Below are positions 33,096 through 44,353 of a stretch of DNA of 64,000 nt, one piece after another. The translations under genes and the position numbers were made by a program. The notes below the pieces were generated by a model, which saw only the letters and a list, made by a program, of their open reading frames with translations, was not told the origin of the DNA and ran no database searches. Position 1 is the first letter of the stretch, and every line of letters starts with the position of its first letter. This stretch comes from Limnephilus marmoratus (taxonomy: Eukaryota; Arthropoda; Insecta; Trichoptera; Limnephilidae): assembly GCA_917880885.1 (NCBI GenBank), contig OU862917.1:25408104-25472103 (forward strand), written 5' to 3'.

Positions 33096-33560
33096 CTATA
33101 CATTTTTTTTACATTAACTCCACACAGTAGGCCCTGAGGAAAATAATTTCCCTCAGGACCTTTGTCATCTTTGAAGATGCTGTGTGGAGGGTCTTTTTGA
33201 GGAAAGGAAGGAGTGAACACGGGTCTTGAAGAGACCTATGTTGTAGAAGGGAGGAAACATAGAGGCCGGCAAATCGTTCCACAGCCGAGCCGTTGAACTC
33301 AAGAACGAGTCATAGAAACGACCCGTTCTCATGTGACTAATGTCAACCGTGTACAAATGTTGGGCGCGTGTTTGGCGTGTTTCCCGACTATGCACCGGTG
33401 CCGAGGGGATCAATGACGCTAGTTCCTCGGAGCATCTTCCATTGTAATACCGGTAGAACAAGGACAGCATTCCCACCTGACGCCTGTGCTCTAAAGATTG
33501 CAGTCCGTCTGTTAAGATGGGAGAATCTATCAAACGGACCGCCCGTTTCTATCTATAATC
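33096..33560 (-). pseudogene. LINE C-terminus with conserved 3' hairpin
   Basis: An intact 122-codon minus-strand frame contains SLEHRRQVGMLSLFYRYYNG, RTGRFYDSFLSSTARLWNDL and GLFKTRVHSFL. These are hallmark C-terminal segments of insect CR1/Jockey-like reverse transcriptases ('SLEHRRxVAxLSVFYRxxxG ... SRLWNxLP'). The 3' UTR holds the inverted CCTGAGG-AAAATAATTT-CCCTCAGG hairpin and ends in repeated TGTAAAA-type sequence. Only the C-terminal ~120 residues remain. Related tails are at 35100, 45640, 50045 and 20400. Confidence 0.8.
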
Positions 33561-34169
33561 AGTATTATTCCCAAATTCTTTGTGTCAAACACTTTATTAT
33601 TTCCAAATACATCACTTAATTAAATAGATTAGCTCCCCAGTTAGATCCGAGATTATATCTCTACTAACTGGGTAATTTAAAACTTTTAATGAATGGTAAG
33701 GTAAAACACCCTATTTCTGACACGTTAAGCTATCACTTTTTTTTCTTGAATTTCAATATTTTTTTGTAAAATCAACCTTGTATTACTGAAACGAAATTTT
33801 TAATTCTAGGAAACATTGTTCAATTTCAAATAATAAAATCTCACTTTTTGGTAAATTTATTACCGTTAAATATTTAAAATCATTTAATAAGTAACATGCT
33901 AACAAACACATATTTCTGACATACCAAAATCAATATGTTCCCATTGATTGACATGGCTGTTCGTATTTCTGACATACCAAAATCAATATGAATCCAGTAT
34001 CCGACATACGTTGATGCAAATAAAATGCAAAGCCAGGTGGACAACATTTAAAGCAAAAATCGGTATTTTGGAGAAACTTTATTAATTATTAAACACACAA
34101 TTTAAAAAAAACTTTTTTTATACAGGGATGAAAATTAATTAAAACATCGCTTACATTATTTTTCCTTTG

Positions 34170-35090
34170 TTTTACGCAAAGGAACTTAATAGTATCTTGC
34201 CTTCTTCAGGCATTATATCTAAATTAAATAAGTACAGGCATTACAATAATAATAGTTATTTTTGTTGCGTCACATTCATTGAAAGAAGTAGAAGGTTGAT
34301 TGATAATAGGCCCGAAAAAACTATTTTTAAATGGAGTAAGGGTATTCCTGTTAACAAGATTAATTTTCGATGTTTTTTTTTTTATTTCTCGTTTAGTATT
34401 TCCATATTATTTTCAATTTCTTCAAAGGGATATTCAAAATAGTTTCGTCAATTATGTCAGCAATCCACTGAAGGTCTTTACCCTTATTACTATCAGAATT
34501 CTTTTCCGATGATATATTCGAAATATCTAAATTCCCCGAAAAATTGTCTACAGTTATGGTCTTAATTTTTCAAATATCAAATAATGCCTTGTACTCCGCA
34601 AGGCCCATCCGAACCTCGCGCGATTCACGAAATTATTTCAAAACAGCAGAATAATAAGGGTAGGGAAAGGAATGAGGGGATATAACCGGTGATACATTAT
34701 TTTCTACAAAATATATTGTTTCTTCCACTGCAATGCTCTCTGGAGCCACTGATTTTATACTTTCATTGAATAATGATGTTTTTCATCATTTGCATCAAAA
34801 GGAAAAAGACCATTTTTGAGGTACGATTTCATATCCGTGTTATCTGGTGCGCTTTTTAAAATAAGTGCAAAAATTTCCCTTTTTACTTTTGCTTCCTTAT
34901 TTTCAGTCACCATTCCTGGACAGACTTTTTGAAGGACACTTTTAATGGCCTAAACACAGCAACATCCACCGGTTGCAAAATGTGTGTGGCGTTTGGGCAC
35001 AAAGCCACCGAAGTAATTTGATTTGCTTTGCAAAACTCACAATATTCAGTGTTAGGTGAGATTATGCCCGTCTACGAAAATAATGACAGA
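34170..35090 (-). pseudogene. pogo/Tigger-like DDE transposase remnant
   Basis: Minus strand, several frames. From 35087: VIIFVDGHN (second catalytic Asp region), then ALCPNATHILQPVDVAVFRP with the third acidic position in QPVD, a stop after KKSVQEW, then KREIFALILKSAPDN and SYLKNGLFPFDAN, then a Ser/Asp-rich linker with KGKDLQWIADIIDETI, then TPFKNSFFG near 34320. This order matches the C-terminal half of pogo/Tigger transposases. The N-terminal helix-turn-helix/CENPB domain and first catalytic Asp were not found. Stops and frameshifts make it dead. Confidence 0.8.
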
Positions 35091-35099
35091 AGTTATATA

Positions 35100-35395
35100 T
35101 ATACATTTTTTTTACATTAGCTCCACACAGGAGGCCCTGAGGAAAATAATTTCCCTCAGGGCCTATGTCATCTTTGGGGATGCTGTGTAGAGGGTTTTTT
35201 AAGGAAAGGAAGAAGAGAAGAGTTCTGGGAAGGAAAAGGGTTTAAGGGTGGGTAGGAATCTGGAGTTCAGTGTGTCCTGGTCATCCGCCTCCAAGACCTA
35301 GACAAACGTCACCCCATGAACCCGGGCACCTCTGCTAAATCACCAAACGTAGTGAACCACTTGGGGTGACCTATGGCAGAGGTGTTGGATATTTC
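35100..35395 (-). mobile_element. SINE-like element with LINE 3' hairpin
   Basis: Minus orientation. The 5' part (CTCTGCCATAGGTCACCCCA, GCCCGGGTTCATGGGG) matches 20188 and 63900. The 3' part carries the hairpin CCTGAGGAAAATAATTTCCCTCAGG-like at 35138-35162 and TGTAAAAAAAATGTA tail shared with the LINE at 33096. It interrupts the pogo-like element, so it is younger. Confidence 0.65.
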
Positions 35396-36215
35396 ATTTT
35401 ATTAAAACATTAGTTCGGTAACATTATTTATTTTATAAAATTGTTACTCACAAACTCGCAAAACATTGCCAAATTTGCCCCTAAAATCATTAGAAAACTA
35501 TTTCTTAAATGGCCTGAATTTTATATTAAAAATACCAGAAAAATTAAATTACACTATCGGCAATAGATATTTCTCAAACATTTTTTTAATTATTCGATTT
35601 GTTTGGGTATTTTGGCAACAAATCCAAAATATGGTTTATTATAAGGGAGGTCGCGCAGCCATTCTTTTTATGTCAGGATTAAAACCACCCAAATTATGAT
35701 AAGTATCAATTTCTGACATACCGGTCAGAAATATGAACATGATTCTTTGAAGGTGTACCATTTTCTGACATACATATCAGAAATATGGTCACCCTATTAA
35801 AACAGGTACCTATTTCTGACCGCTCAAAAACTGTCATAAATATATTGAAATATATTATTTTCCGTTTTAAATGTATAAATATGGTCAATACTCTATTGAA
35901 AAACATACAAAAACAATACGTAAAACATTGGTGAACTGTGTGTTCACATTTTGTAAAATTTGGTTTACTCGCCGAAAAAGGTGAAAAAATGTGCAACATC
36001 ACAAAATCACCAAAATCATATACTAAATAATATTTTGGTAGAAATGGGTGTCAAATAGTCCTTAGACTAAACGTTGGTTGGAGGGAGAGGGGAACAAATT
36101 TCTCGATGCACTAATATCAATATACGTAGGAATGTTACTTCAGTTGGTAAAATCGTAATTTATGTTACATATGTCAGAAATTGGAGCAGGGTCAGAAATG
36201 TGGTGTTTTACCTTA

Positions 36216-37955
36216 TGTACTGTATTATTGTTGTATATAAACTTTTCTAATTTACAATAAAAAGTAAATAGACAATTAACAACACAGGCCTAGTCCTAGT
36301 GAGGTTAATTTTTCTTGCATGTAAAAATAAATAAAAAAATTATCGTGAAAATTATGGGTCCTAGTGGTTAACACTTTCAGACGACCGATTTTCCATCTTT
36401 TGTGATTCCTCCCTCCTCCAACTTAGTTTCTTTGGCGCTTTTTACGCTCTTGTTTTTTTATAGGTTTTATGTTGTGTGATCTGCTTGTTGGAACACATTT
36501 TTTTTTACTTAAGACATAGAAGCTACCTTCTTTTTTTTCTTCTATATAACTAATTCGAATAGAAAGAAAATAATAAAATTAGGTAGGTACTTGCCTAGAA
36601 GTAATTGCCCATAGAACAAGTTGTTATGAAAATAATTGAATAATGTTCAAAATTGCCCCAGGGTTGTTGATATTTGTCTATAGTAGTGGATTCAATTATT
36701 TTACTGGCCACTTATAATTACACTTTTTCTCCGAGTGGTTTTACTTTCGGTCGATAGGGGGATAATAATCGATTTCCCCTCACTTTTTGGATTTGCATCT
36801 CCTGGGCAGGATGTAAATCCGACAGTCGAAAATGTGGACTTAAATTTATTTAATAATATGTAAAAAATATTCAATCGGCGGGTTGTTTTCAAGTATATTT
36901 AAAATGTGAACGAGTTTCCTTTATTCCCAGCCGATACATGGTTATCGCGACTGGAGAATTCTTGTTTACGGGTATTCCAGTATGGAATCCCGTGGTGCAA
37001 TAATGGCGGCTTGACCGACCCAGTTTTACTGTAATCTGCGATTATATTTATCATCCGTCATCCGACGAGATGGATTCTCAATTATACAAAGGGACACGAC
37101 CGTCCGTATAGTCCCCGCCGATTCTTTTCACAACCTGATGGAGGACATTTCCAGTACTGCAACCACATGATGGAGGACATTTCCAGTACTGCAACCACAT
37201 GATGGAGGACACCATGTACCAAACGTAATAATCACCCAGATGGATGGAGAAGCTTGCAAACCTGGCGCGGAGGCAACGTGAGGGAGAAAAGGGGCCCCTC
37301 ACGGTGCGATATTAGGCATCCGGAATCGTCGCATAAAAATAATAGGTTTTAGCTAGCTCTTAGTATGGTCCACAGGTATGTTAATATTCCAATATAATAA
37401 TCTTGTTTTACATCCACTCTTTTATTTCTTATTTTCCAAGCTTCACAACAATGATTAAAATAACAGTGCCCACGCTCTGACGGGAGTATTCATGCCTACC
37501 GACACAGTCAGCATATCTCGTACCTACGAGATTTGGCGTCCAAAAATCCCATGGGATTAAAGCTGATAACTGTGTACCTTCATATATATAACCCTGATTA
37601 ATTAACATTTAATGCACCCACTTAATAAGAGGTGTATATGATCACATAGTAGGTACAAATCAAAACACAACACAGCACTTCCAGTGCATTACATTGAATT
37701 CTACAACCCTGATATATTAACACCCTGTTTAATAACCTATACATTAAACCCTACCCCAATTCAAGTACCATAACATGACACCCAACTCCTCTTTTTCTAC
37801 CGTAACAAAGTACCTACTTAATAAACATCAATTTTAACCATTCTTTGAGGTCTAGATTTTCTTCGTTCTCTCCTTAAAAATACCATCCTTGCAGCATTCA
37901 TAAAGATAACATTATTTGTGGAGTTAGCAAAGAATCCGACAATTGCTCTCAACAT
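36216..37955. other. mostly unrecognised
   Basis: Contains the 32-nt tandem repeat at 37137-37210 and a GC-richer block 37020-37310. No gene or element ends recognised. Confidence 0.35.
37137..37210. repeat. 32-nt tandem repeat, about 2.4 copies
   Basis: TGATGGAGGACATTTCCAGT plus ACTGCAACCACA repeats twice exactly and begins a third time. Confidence 0.9.
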
Positions 37956-38410
37956 AAGGCGGGTACAGATTGCTGTAACGTAACATGCAATGTAACATGA
38001 AAGGAACATTTCATAAGTGTGGACGCAGCGCGCGCACGAACCAAACATGAACCTACTCGCATCTGTTTCCGGCATGCGCGCAGCGAACATAGGTCAGTCT
38101 GCCGGGAACAAGTTCTCCATTGTTCGCGCGCGTTCTGACGTACAGACACAAACAACCCGTCCACACTAACGCTCCGCGCACACTGCACGCCCCCTTTGTA
38201 TTCGGCGAAAAAACCGAAGCATTGTTTATTGCGGCGCGCACGAGTTGAAATGCTCTGTTCGCGCGCGGAGTGTGCGCGGTTCGTGCGCGCAAGGCGTCCA
38301 CACTATGAGAATTCTGTTACGTTGCATGATACATTGCGGCAATGTGGACGGCAAATTCTTTCATTGCGTGTTACATTGCGTGATACGTTACGGCAATCTG
38401 TACCCGCCTT
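37956..38410. mobile_element. 455-bp MITE with long inverted arms
   Basis: Ends AAGGCGGGTACAGATTGC and GCAATCTGTACCCGCCTT are exact inverted repeats, and inverted similarity continues inward (CATTTCATAAGTGTGGACG / CGTCCACACTATGAGAATT; GCGCGCACGAACC / GGTTCGTGCGCGC). Very CpG-rich inside. The many overlapping frames here result from this symmetry. Target duplication unclear, class not assigned. Confidence 0.8.
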
Positions 38411-39164
38411 TAATAAACAAGGACGGTTTTTCTACCTTCGAATGTTCAATTAAAACAAGGTACAGCACTCTTTAAAATAGATAATATTAAATAAATCACA
38501 GATTTTTCCGTCTCATTAATACTCTTATTTATACTACGTAAAAGCGCATTTACAGCGGTCTCTTTCCTAGACGGCAGCGCTTTTAAAAGCTCTGGCTTCT
38601 CCAATTTCCTTTTGCAATTTAAATCTCTACCTCGGACTTATTTCGCAGACTCCAGTCGCGTCTCCACCGTGACATCTTAACCGGGGGTAGGTTCAGGTTG
38701 TGTAGTGGGGGTACCTTATTTCTTTAATGCTCCGCTGCGATAGAGCAATTTCCCACGGACTGCATTTTTCACCGGTTCTTTCCTTGCCCCGTACATTATT
38801 TCCTCCGCTTCACTTGTTGCAATTATTCGTCTCTCTCCTACGAGGGAAAATTTCCCATTAATTTCTCGTACAAAAGAACTCGTCTACTGTAAGAAATATG
38901 ACATTCACAGAATAAATGGTGCATTATTTAATGCACCGTCTTATTAGATACTTGCAGTTATGATGTTTATTTTTATGGCTACAAAAGTTTGCCTTTTTTA
39001 CCTTATTATTAACTTTATATGCCGTGCCTGTGGTAGGTACTCCTTTTTAAAATAATTAGGTTTTTTTTCGAGAATAACGAACTAAATAAGTTGTTATGAA
39101 ACAAGTTTGGCCTTAATAGTTTTAATTGCCAACGTGATTAGACGCTTAGAGCGAATAAACTAAG
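38411..39164. other. no recognised feature
   Basis: 38560-38850 is GC-richer and unique-looking; no element ends found. Confidence 0.35.
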
Positions 39165-39287
39165 AATGGTATATCACTAGCATGTATGATGCGCAAGAGG
39201 GTGGAGTAACGCGTCGGGGACATCCCAGGAAGATATGGCACGATGAAGTGGGTCACAGAAGTCGTAACAATATCAAGGGTTGTATGT
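39165..39287 (+). pseudogene. LINE reverse transcriptase C-terminal scrap
   Basis: The frame reads MYDAQEGGVTRRGHPRKIWH then DEVGHRSRNNIKG, resembling the 'GxRxxGRPRxRWxDEV' tail of RTE-like RTs (compare 22035-22345). It is cut by the foldback insertion at 39288. Confidence 0.5.
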
Positions 39288-39772
39288 GACTCCAGATACT
39301 AATATCTAAGGCCTGTATGTCAGACGAATATCTTCAGCTCATATGTTGAACTAATATCTACGAACTTCAGAGTATTGACTAATATCTACAGAGCTAAGGT
39401 CGGACGAATATCTATGATGGTCCCAGTGTTGACTAATATCTACAGAGCGTAGGTTGAACTAATATCTACAGAGCTTAGGTTGGACTAATCAGCTAAATGT
39501 GTCCAATAGTCCGATATTAGGGATTTTTACATACATACTTACATAAATTAAGTTTTGTAAACTGCACATGCAATATTACGTTATTCCAATATGCTATACA
39601 TAATTGCAAATCCAACCTCTGCCAGTGCTGTAGATATTCGTCAACACTTTGGTTCTCATAGATATTAGTCAACAGTTTGAGCTGTAGATATTCGTCAACA
39701 CTTTGGTTCTCATAGATACTAGTTCGATTTTTTCAATTTTTGGAATTCCTGTAGATATTAGTAGACGCCTCC
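39288..39772 (-). mobile_element. foldback with ACTAATATCTACAG arrays, copy 1
   Basis: 485 bp, flanked by TTGTATGT (39280-39287) and TTGTGTGT (39773-39780), an 8-bp target duplication with one change. Each side carries five to seven copies of a 14-16-nt motif (CTGTAGATATTAGT or CGAATATCTACAG) separated by 15-20 nt, in opposite orientation on the two sides. The centre is unique (39505-39630) and matches copy 2 at 59869-60368. No coding. An 8-bp duplication fits hAT- or P-type transposition. Confidence 0.8.
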
Positions 39773-39780
39773 TTGTGTGT

Positions 39781-40313
39781 TAGTTACTTTTTAAAGTACG
39801 TGCACAAATCGTGTACTAAACACTACGATTTTGATTTGATATTAACCAGTCAGGCAAAATGTTTCGGCTTTGCAATAAAATTCAAATAAATAGAATATTT
39901 CTGAACGCATCCGAAAACTAAAAACTGTTTTTGGAAGGTAATGAATTACGTTTTCAAATTTTATAATTCGAAATAAACAAAACAAAAATAATCATAAAAA
40001 ACGATAAATGAATAAAATAAAACACACACATATTTTTTTGTCTTTTCAGGTAAAAAAAATTAATTAAAAAAAATCTCACAATTTTTTTTTTCAAATTGCG
40101 CCGAAATACCTATTTTGAATTCACAGGAGTAAATTTTAATTATTTTGTGGTTAACTTTCAGATTTCAATACTAATCGTTGTGTTTTCTTTGCTGTTTAGA
40201 TCATATTTCTAACCATTATACTAATGGACATAACAATTTCTTCGAGACCCATATGAGTTCTTCCGAAAACCGAACAAATAATTTTTTTTTATTTTTTTTT
40301 ATTTTTTTTTTTG
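39781..40313. other. no recognised feature
   Basis: AT-rich; T-runs at 40280-40312 lead into the palindrome. Confidence 0.35.
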
Positions 40314-40378
40314 GTTATTTGTTTTTGGGGTGTTATGCCGTGTTGCGAACACGGCATAACACCCCAAAAACAAATAAC
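40314..40378. repeat. perfect 31-bp-arm palindrome (PLE tail-related)
   Basis: Arms 40314-40344 and 40348-40378 are exact complements with a 3-nt GCG loop. The arm sequence TTTGGGGTGTTATGCCGTGT also occurs at 52775-52800 and, diverged, at 53645-53670, in the tails of hammerhead-bearing elements. The following ATGCTTTTGGCCGTGAAAAT matches the same family. Confidence 0.85.
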
Positions 40379-40887
40379 GAAAATGCTTTTGGCCGTGAAA
40401 ATCTTAAAAAATAATTTTTTCTTCTCATTAAGAAGTATTTTTGTTCTTTTTTTGGTGGGAGTCGATCCAATATTACCTTTGAATTTGAATTTATATTTTG
40501 AATTTGCAACGATAACAATGTATGATTACATATTTATTTTTCAACTTCAGCATTGCACAGGTATTGTTTTCATATTGTTTGTTTACTGTTTGTCGGCATC
40601 GCGGACAATGGAATATATTTTCTTTGATTATCCCCGCAATACTTCACTCCGCAATGCGACAAATCACAATATTCCCCAATCAGTCCCCTTGTATATCGCT
40701 TCGTATTGTATTGCTGCTTGCTGTTGGCTGTTGGCTGCTATTTGCTACTTGGTGGCATGTCTTGTGACGATTAAGTCTTTAGTCGAAGGGCCCGCAAACC
40801 TTTTTTAAATTCAATTTAAACATTTTTTAAATTTACCTGCTTATCTAAAAAAATAATAATATTTTTTGAAGCTTGTTTTATGTTAAA
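40379..40887. other. no recognised feature
   Basis: A 165-codon frame spans this region but it starts inside the palindrome, is hydrophobic and T-rich, and shows no domain. Confidence 0.35.
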
Positions 40888-41167
40888 CTAGCAGACCCGG
40901 CCACACGTTGCTGTGGCTAACGAAACACGACGCCATTACCCGACTTTTATAAAATCCACACTACCCGCTTGCCAGCTGCCCGCTGCCTGAATTGAATATT
41001 TGAATTTCTCTGCTTTTCTCTACTATAATAAGCATATTTTATACATACAAACCTTCCCCTTGAATTACTCTATCTATTGGTGAAAACCGCATGAAAATCC
41101 GTTGAGTAGTTTAAAAGATCTATGCGCACATACATTTTGAGCGACTTCATTTTATACTATGTAGTGA
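40888..41167 (-). mobile_element. Helitron, 280 bp
   Basis: Minus strand begins TCACTACATAGTATAAAATG after A and ends GTGTGGCCGGGTCTGCTAG before T, canonical Helitron ends. The internal part has CAACGGATTTTCATGCGGTT, a sequence typical of short lepidopteran Helitrons. No coding. Confidence 0.9.
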
Positions 41168-41280
41168 TATATTATTTCTTTTCATTTTTTTTAAGTAAAT
41201 GAGTTAAACCTCAAATTGTATTGAATTGTTTTATATGGTCACATTGGGACTCAAAAAAATAAAAAAAATAAATAAAAATG

Positions 41281-41613
41281 CATAAAAATTTATCCAAGAC
41301 ACTATCTAGATAGCATTTAGCTCGTCTTTGAATCTTGCAATCATACATAAAGATAGCAGCCAATAAAATATGGGTTAAAAAAATGAAGATAATGTTGGTA
41401 GTTCTTAGTCGAAGTATGATCAGTTAATCGTAAGTATGGTCAGTTAAAAATGACCGAATCGGATAGGGACACATTAGCTCAGTTGGTAGAGTTGCGGCCC
41501 GAAAAGCCGAAGGTCCTGGGTTCGAGTTCAGATATGCCCATATCTTTTACTGATTTTTATGTTTCCAGATTTTGAACTGAGTTTCGCTAATATTGTCTTC
41601 ATTTAATTATACA
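41281..41613 (+). mobile_element. element B, tRNA-containing, copy 2
   Basis: Opens TTATCCAAGACACTATCTAG and ends CGCTAATATTGTCTTCATTT. It contains a tRNA-like block at about 41468-41540 with box A TTAGCTCAGTTGG and box B GGGTTCGAGTTC, and a 7-nt anticodon loop CCGAAAA (anticodon GAA, Phe-like). The acceptor stem does not pair, so it is not a functional tRNA. Confidence 0.75.
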
Positions 41614-41624
41614 TTATATCACCT

Positions 41625-41720
41625 GATTCCAGAGTGGAAGAATCGAATATTATAAAACACCATTCAGTATCGAAACGCAAGTAAAAATTACTTTAGCTGT
41701 GTTCAGTGACCAGATCTAAA
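41625..41720 (+). mobile_element. SINE family A, short fragment
   Basis: Matches the GATTCCAGAGTGGAAGA... CCATTCAGTATCGAAACG... GTGACCAGATCTAAAT segment of the SINE body only. Confidence 0.6.
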
Positions 41721-42417
41721 TTATCAGAAATTGACGTAAAAAACTCGTACGTCTATTGCATTTTAATTTTAAAATAAAATATATAAGTCTACTTTATCTG
41801 CCTCACTAGACGATGTCTGTTCTGAGGCGGGATATCGTTTAAATTTATTGTTTTGTTACTTATCCAACAGTTTTTGTCCCCCGTCTTTAGTATAAAAGTA
41901 CACCTACAGCTCCTCCGGGTACAAATATAGGAGGTATATTCGCAGGGATTTGCTTTCATTATTAATCTATTAGAACCCTCCGTGGAAAAGCCTTATTATG
42001 ATTTTGCCTCGCCGCGCGGGACAATGCCGGCTACCCCGTGGCACTACCCCGTGGCACCGCCCCGGGGCTCCGCCGCGCGGTACTACCTGCCTACTTATGG
42101 CTTGCCTACTTGCTGCCTGAACATGCTGCCAGTTATAAGCTTCCGCTTTACGCCATTTTAGCTGTCGGAAAATTTTAAAAATCATGTATTTTTAGCGGTT
42201 TCCCGCACACTTTATTTGTTTTGGGGAAATCATGTTCACGCTTGTTAATTTAACATCAAAATGGTTGTATTAAATTAAAAAGGTAATTTGTTTTATTTCT
42301 GTAGTCAGATAGGCAGATACTAGATTTGCTTGCAGCTTCAGAGAATATTCGATCGTATTGATGTCAACACAATCATTCGTCATATGATTATCTTTAATTA
42401 AAATTGTATATCTAAAT
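41721..42417. other. unrecognised, with GC-rich minisatellite-like patch
   Basis: 41995-42080 contains CCCCGTGGCACTACCCCGTGG and a palindromic CCGCGCGG-rich run. Otherwise AT-rich. Confidence 0.35.
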
Positions 42418-42666
42418 AATTACTACCTATCAGTGGCGGTCCGTGAGTTTTCAGTGATCCCTCTGGAATCAGAATCCCTCTGATCCCTCAAGATTGAATT
42501 GCTCAGATTGAATAAGAAAACTTATTGATTGAAAATCTTCATATAAAAATTGATATTTTGATAAAAAAAATCATTTTTAGCTAAAACATCAATAACGTCG
42601 TATTTCTTCAAACTTAGCACTCTAGCTCACTGACAACTCACGGACCGCCACTGATAGGTAGTAATT
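42418..42666. mobile_element. 249-bp MITE with hAT-like ends
   Basis: A perfect 32-bp inverted repeat: AATTACTACCTATCAGTGGC... on the left and its exact complement at 42635-42666. The internal CAGTGGCGGTCCGTGAG resembles common hAT TIRs (CAGTGGCGG...). If the element starts at CAG, the flanks CTACCTAT and ATAGGTAG are complementary and not a direct duplication, so either the TIR is longer or it jumped within an older palindrome. Confidence 0.65.
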
Positions 42667-43675
42667 TTTTTAAATAATTTTCTAAATAATTTAAAAAAAT
42701 ATATTAGTAAGTACTTCGATTGCATCGGAGTGCATTATTTATTTAAATTGATACGATCCATTCTTGCGCAGATATAGTCAATTTATTTTATGTACAATGA
42801 CCGTAAGCCAAAGAGAAAAGATGCGTAAAACATACATGCGACAGAGAAAGGCGTGGGCGGGAAGGCACGCCACTTTTCGGACCTAAATCTCGTCTAATGC
42901 AATGATTTCTGTATCAACGTCAGACTTACTTATTTAATATATACCTACTGCTAATAGCTTCGTTTTAACCTCTCCCCCTTTTTAATAAACGATTCATATG
43001 TCATAATCAAGCTGAATAAAATTCAGAAAAAATTATGTAAGTACGTATCTTGTTTGAAGAAACTACAAAATATCCAAGTATGGTATGTATTTTAATATTT
43101 CAACGTGCCGATAAGTCTCAGAGCAGGTTGAAGAAGCGAAGTTTCTCAAGTTCTCAACAGTTGAAGCGTTTACCGTTTGCGAGTCAGGAGGTCGGGAGAC
43201 GAGCAGCGAGAAGCCAGCGAGTTGCAGCCAGCAAGTTAAGTTGCAGCCAGCAAGTTGCAGCCAGCAAGTTGCATCAATACATCCGGGGTTGTCACGCGGA
43301 GTAAACAAACAAAACACCGGCCAACTTCCCCTGCGTGTGAGCAAAGTTGGAAGTGAAATAAGAATCTTCAACTTTACGTTCGCTCGACTTCGTAATGTCG
43401 GATGTCGGTAGTTGATATCGGCGCGACTTCCCCGAAGATCTTTTAAATCAAATTGAAACATCTTCAAGGCGGGTTCCGAACTCTGAATACACAAGATACC
43501 TATCGTACTTGACTCATTAGCCTTACAAAAGTCACTTGAACTGTTAAACTTTCATGACAGTACAGTAGGTCACAAGAAAAGATAGACTGTCAAAATTACT
43601 TGTAATTTGTTTAACTCAGTTTGTAATATAAAGCTTCTTTGTATAGGTTAATTTAGTGCCTTCATACAACATATT
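42667..43675. other. unrecognised; small minisatellite
   Basis: 43215-43275 repeats GTTGCAGCCAGCAA about four times (one copy interrupted by GTTAA). The 143-codon minus frame over this segment reflects the repeat and has no domain. Confidence 0.45.
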
Positions 43676-44350
43676 CGGCCGTATTCATAAAACTAAAGGA
43701 TACCCGTGTAAGCATAAGGTAGAAGTATAAGGTTTTAAAAGGGTAGGAGTATAAGCACTTTTTTTCGTATTAATAATGATTACCGTATACTTGCAAGAAT
43801 ATCCTCCAAAAAGTTGTTGGCATGTTGGCTTGTGACTGTGCCGCGGCAGGTTCCAAGCTGTTTTCGATGGTTTGTTTATTTATGGTATTTCTTTCTTATC
43901 GGTGTTATTTGAGTACAGTACTTCGATCGGAGATGTATTCGTCAAGCAGCGATAGCGAAAGTACAGAAAAAGATAATGCTACAACCGAACTGCAGTTGAT
44001 AGCAGATGAAATTGCCAATACCCCCGTGATTTTGGAAAAATTCTTTGTAATCACGAACAAGTGTTGATAAACGCTGCTTGTAGTGCTTAATCTCTTTCAG
44101 TTCCACAACATCTGCCATCGCTACAACCGATCACTACACGACTGAGTCTGCTAATGACCACACTCTAAATTATTGAAGGATATCCTTTATATTTAGAGTA
44201 AAAGGTAACGTTTATGAATAATCAAATACTTTTTGTGAAAGATATGCTCATACTCTATAAGGTTTTACTCGGAATATTATGAATGCGGTCTGAAGGATTT
44301 CCTTTATATTCTGCAAGTATAAGCATAACCTTTTTTTATGAATACGGCCC
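43676..44350. mobile_element. 675-bp DNA element with GGCCGTATTCATAA ends
   Basis: Ends CGGCCGTATTCATAAAA and TTTTATGAATACGGCCC are inverted repeats, flanked by ATT (43673-43675 and 44351-44353), a 3-bp duplication as in PIF/Harbinger-type elements. Subterminal AGTATAAG/CTTATACT-type motifs repeat near both ends. The frame at 43822-44067 contains an acidic Ser/Asp patch and ELQLIADEIANTPVILEKF, which may be a remnant of an encoded protein, but I do not recognise the family. Confidence 0.65.
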
Positions 44351-44353
44351 ATT

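Larger units (their letters stand above)
33699..36213 (-). mobile_element. pogo/Tigger-like DNA transposon, 2.5 kb
   Basis: Terminal inverted repeats AGGTAAAACACCCTATTTCT (left) and the complement of AGAAATGTGGTGTTTTACCT (right), directly flanked by TA (33697-33698 and 36214-36215), the Tc1/mariner/pogo target duplication. Subterminal TTTCTGACATAC motifs occur in both orientations (33912, 33965, 35710, 35755, 35810), likely transposase binding sites. It encodes the decayed DDE transposase at 34170-35090 and contains a younger SINE-like insertion at 35100-35395. Confidence 0.8.

Noticed and set aside
37818..38475. Six overlapping frames rich in Arg/Ala/Cys
   Set aside because: By-product of the CpG-rich inverted arms of the MITE 37956-38410.
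39288..39772. CRISPR-like array (short repeats with short spacers)
   Set aside because: Spacers are themselves repeated, orientation flips between arms, the element has a target duplication, and the genome is eukaryotic.
40311..40808. 165-codon plus-strand open frame
   Set aside because: Its first 20 codons are the palindrome; the rest is compositionally T-rich with no domain.
41468..41540. Functional tRNA-Phe gene
   Set aside because: Boxes A and B and a GAA loop are present, but acceptor and T stems do not pair and the same block occurs in several element B copies.
43063..43494. 143-codon minus-strand frame with repeated CWLQLAG
   Set aside because: The repeat reflects the GTTGCAGCCAGCAA minisatellite; no other coding sign.
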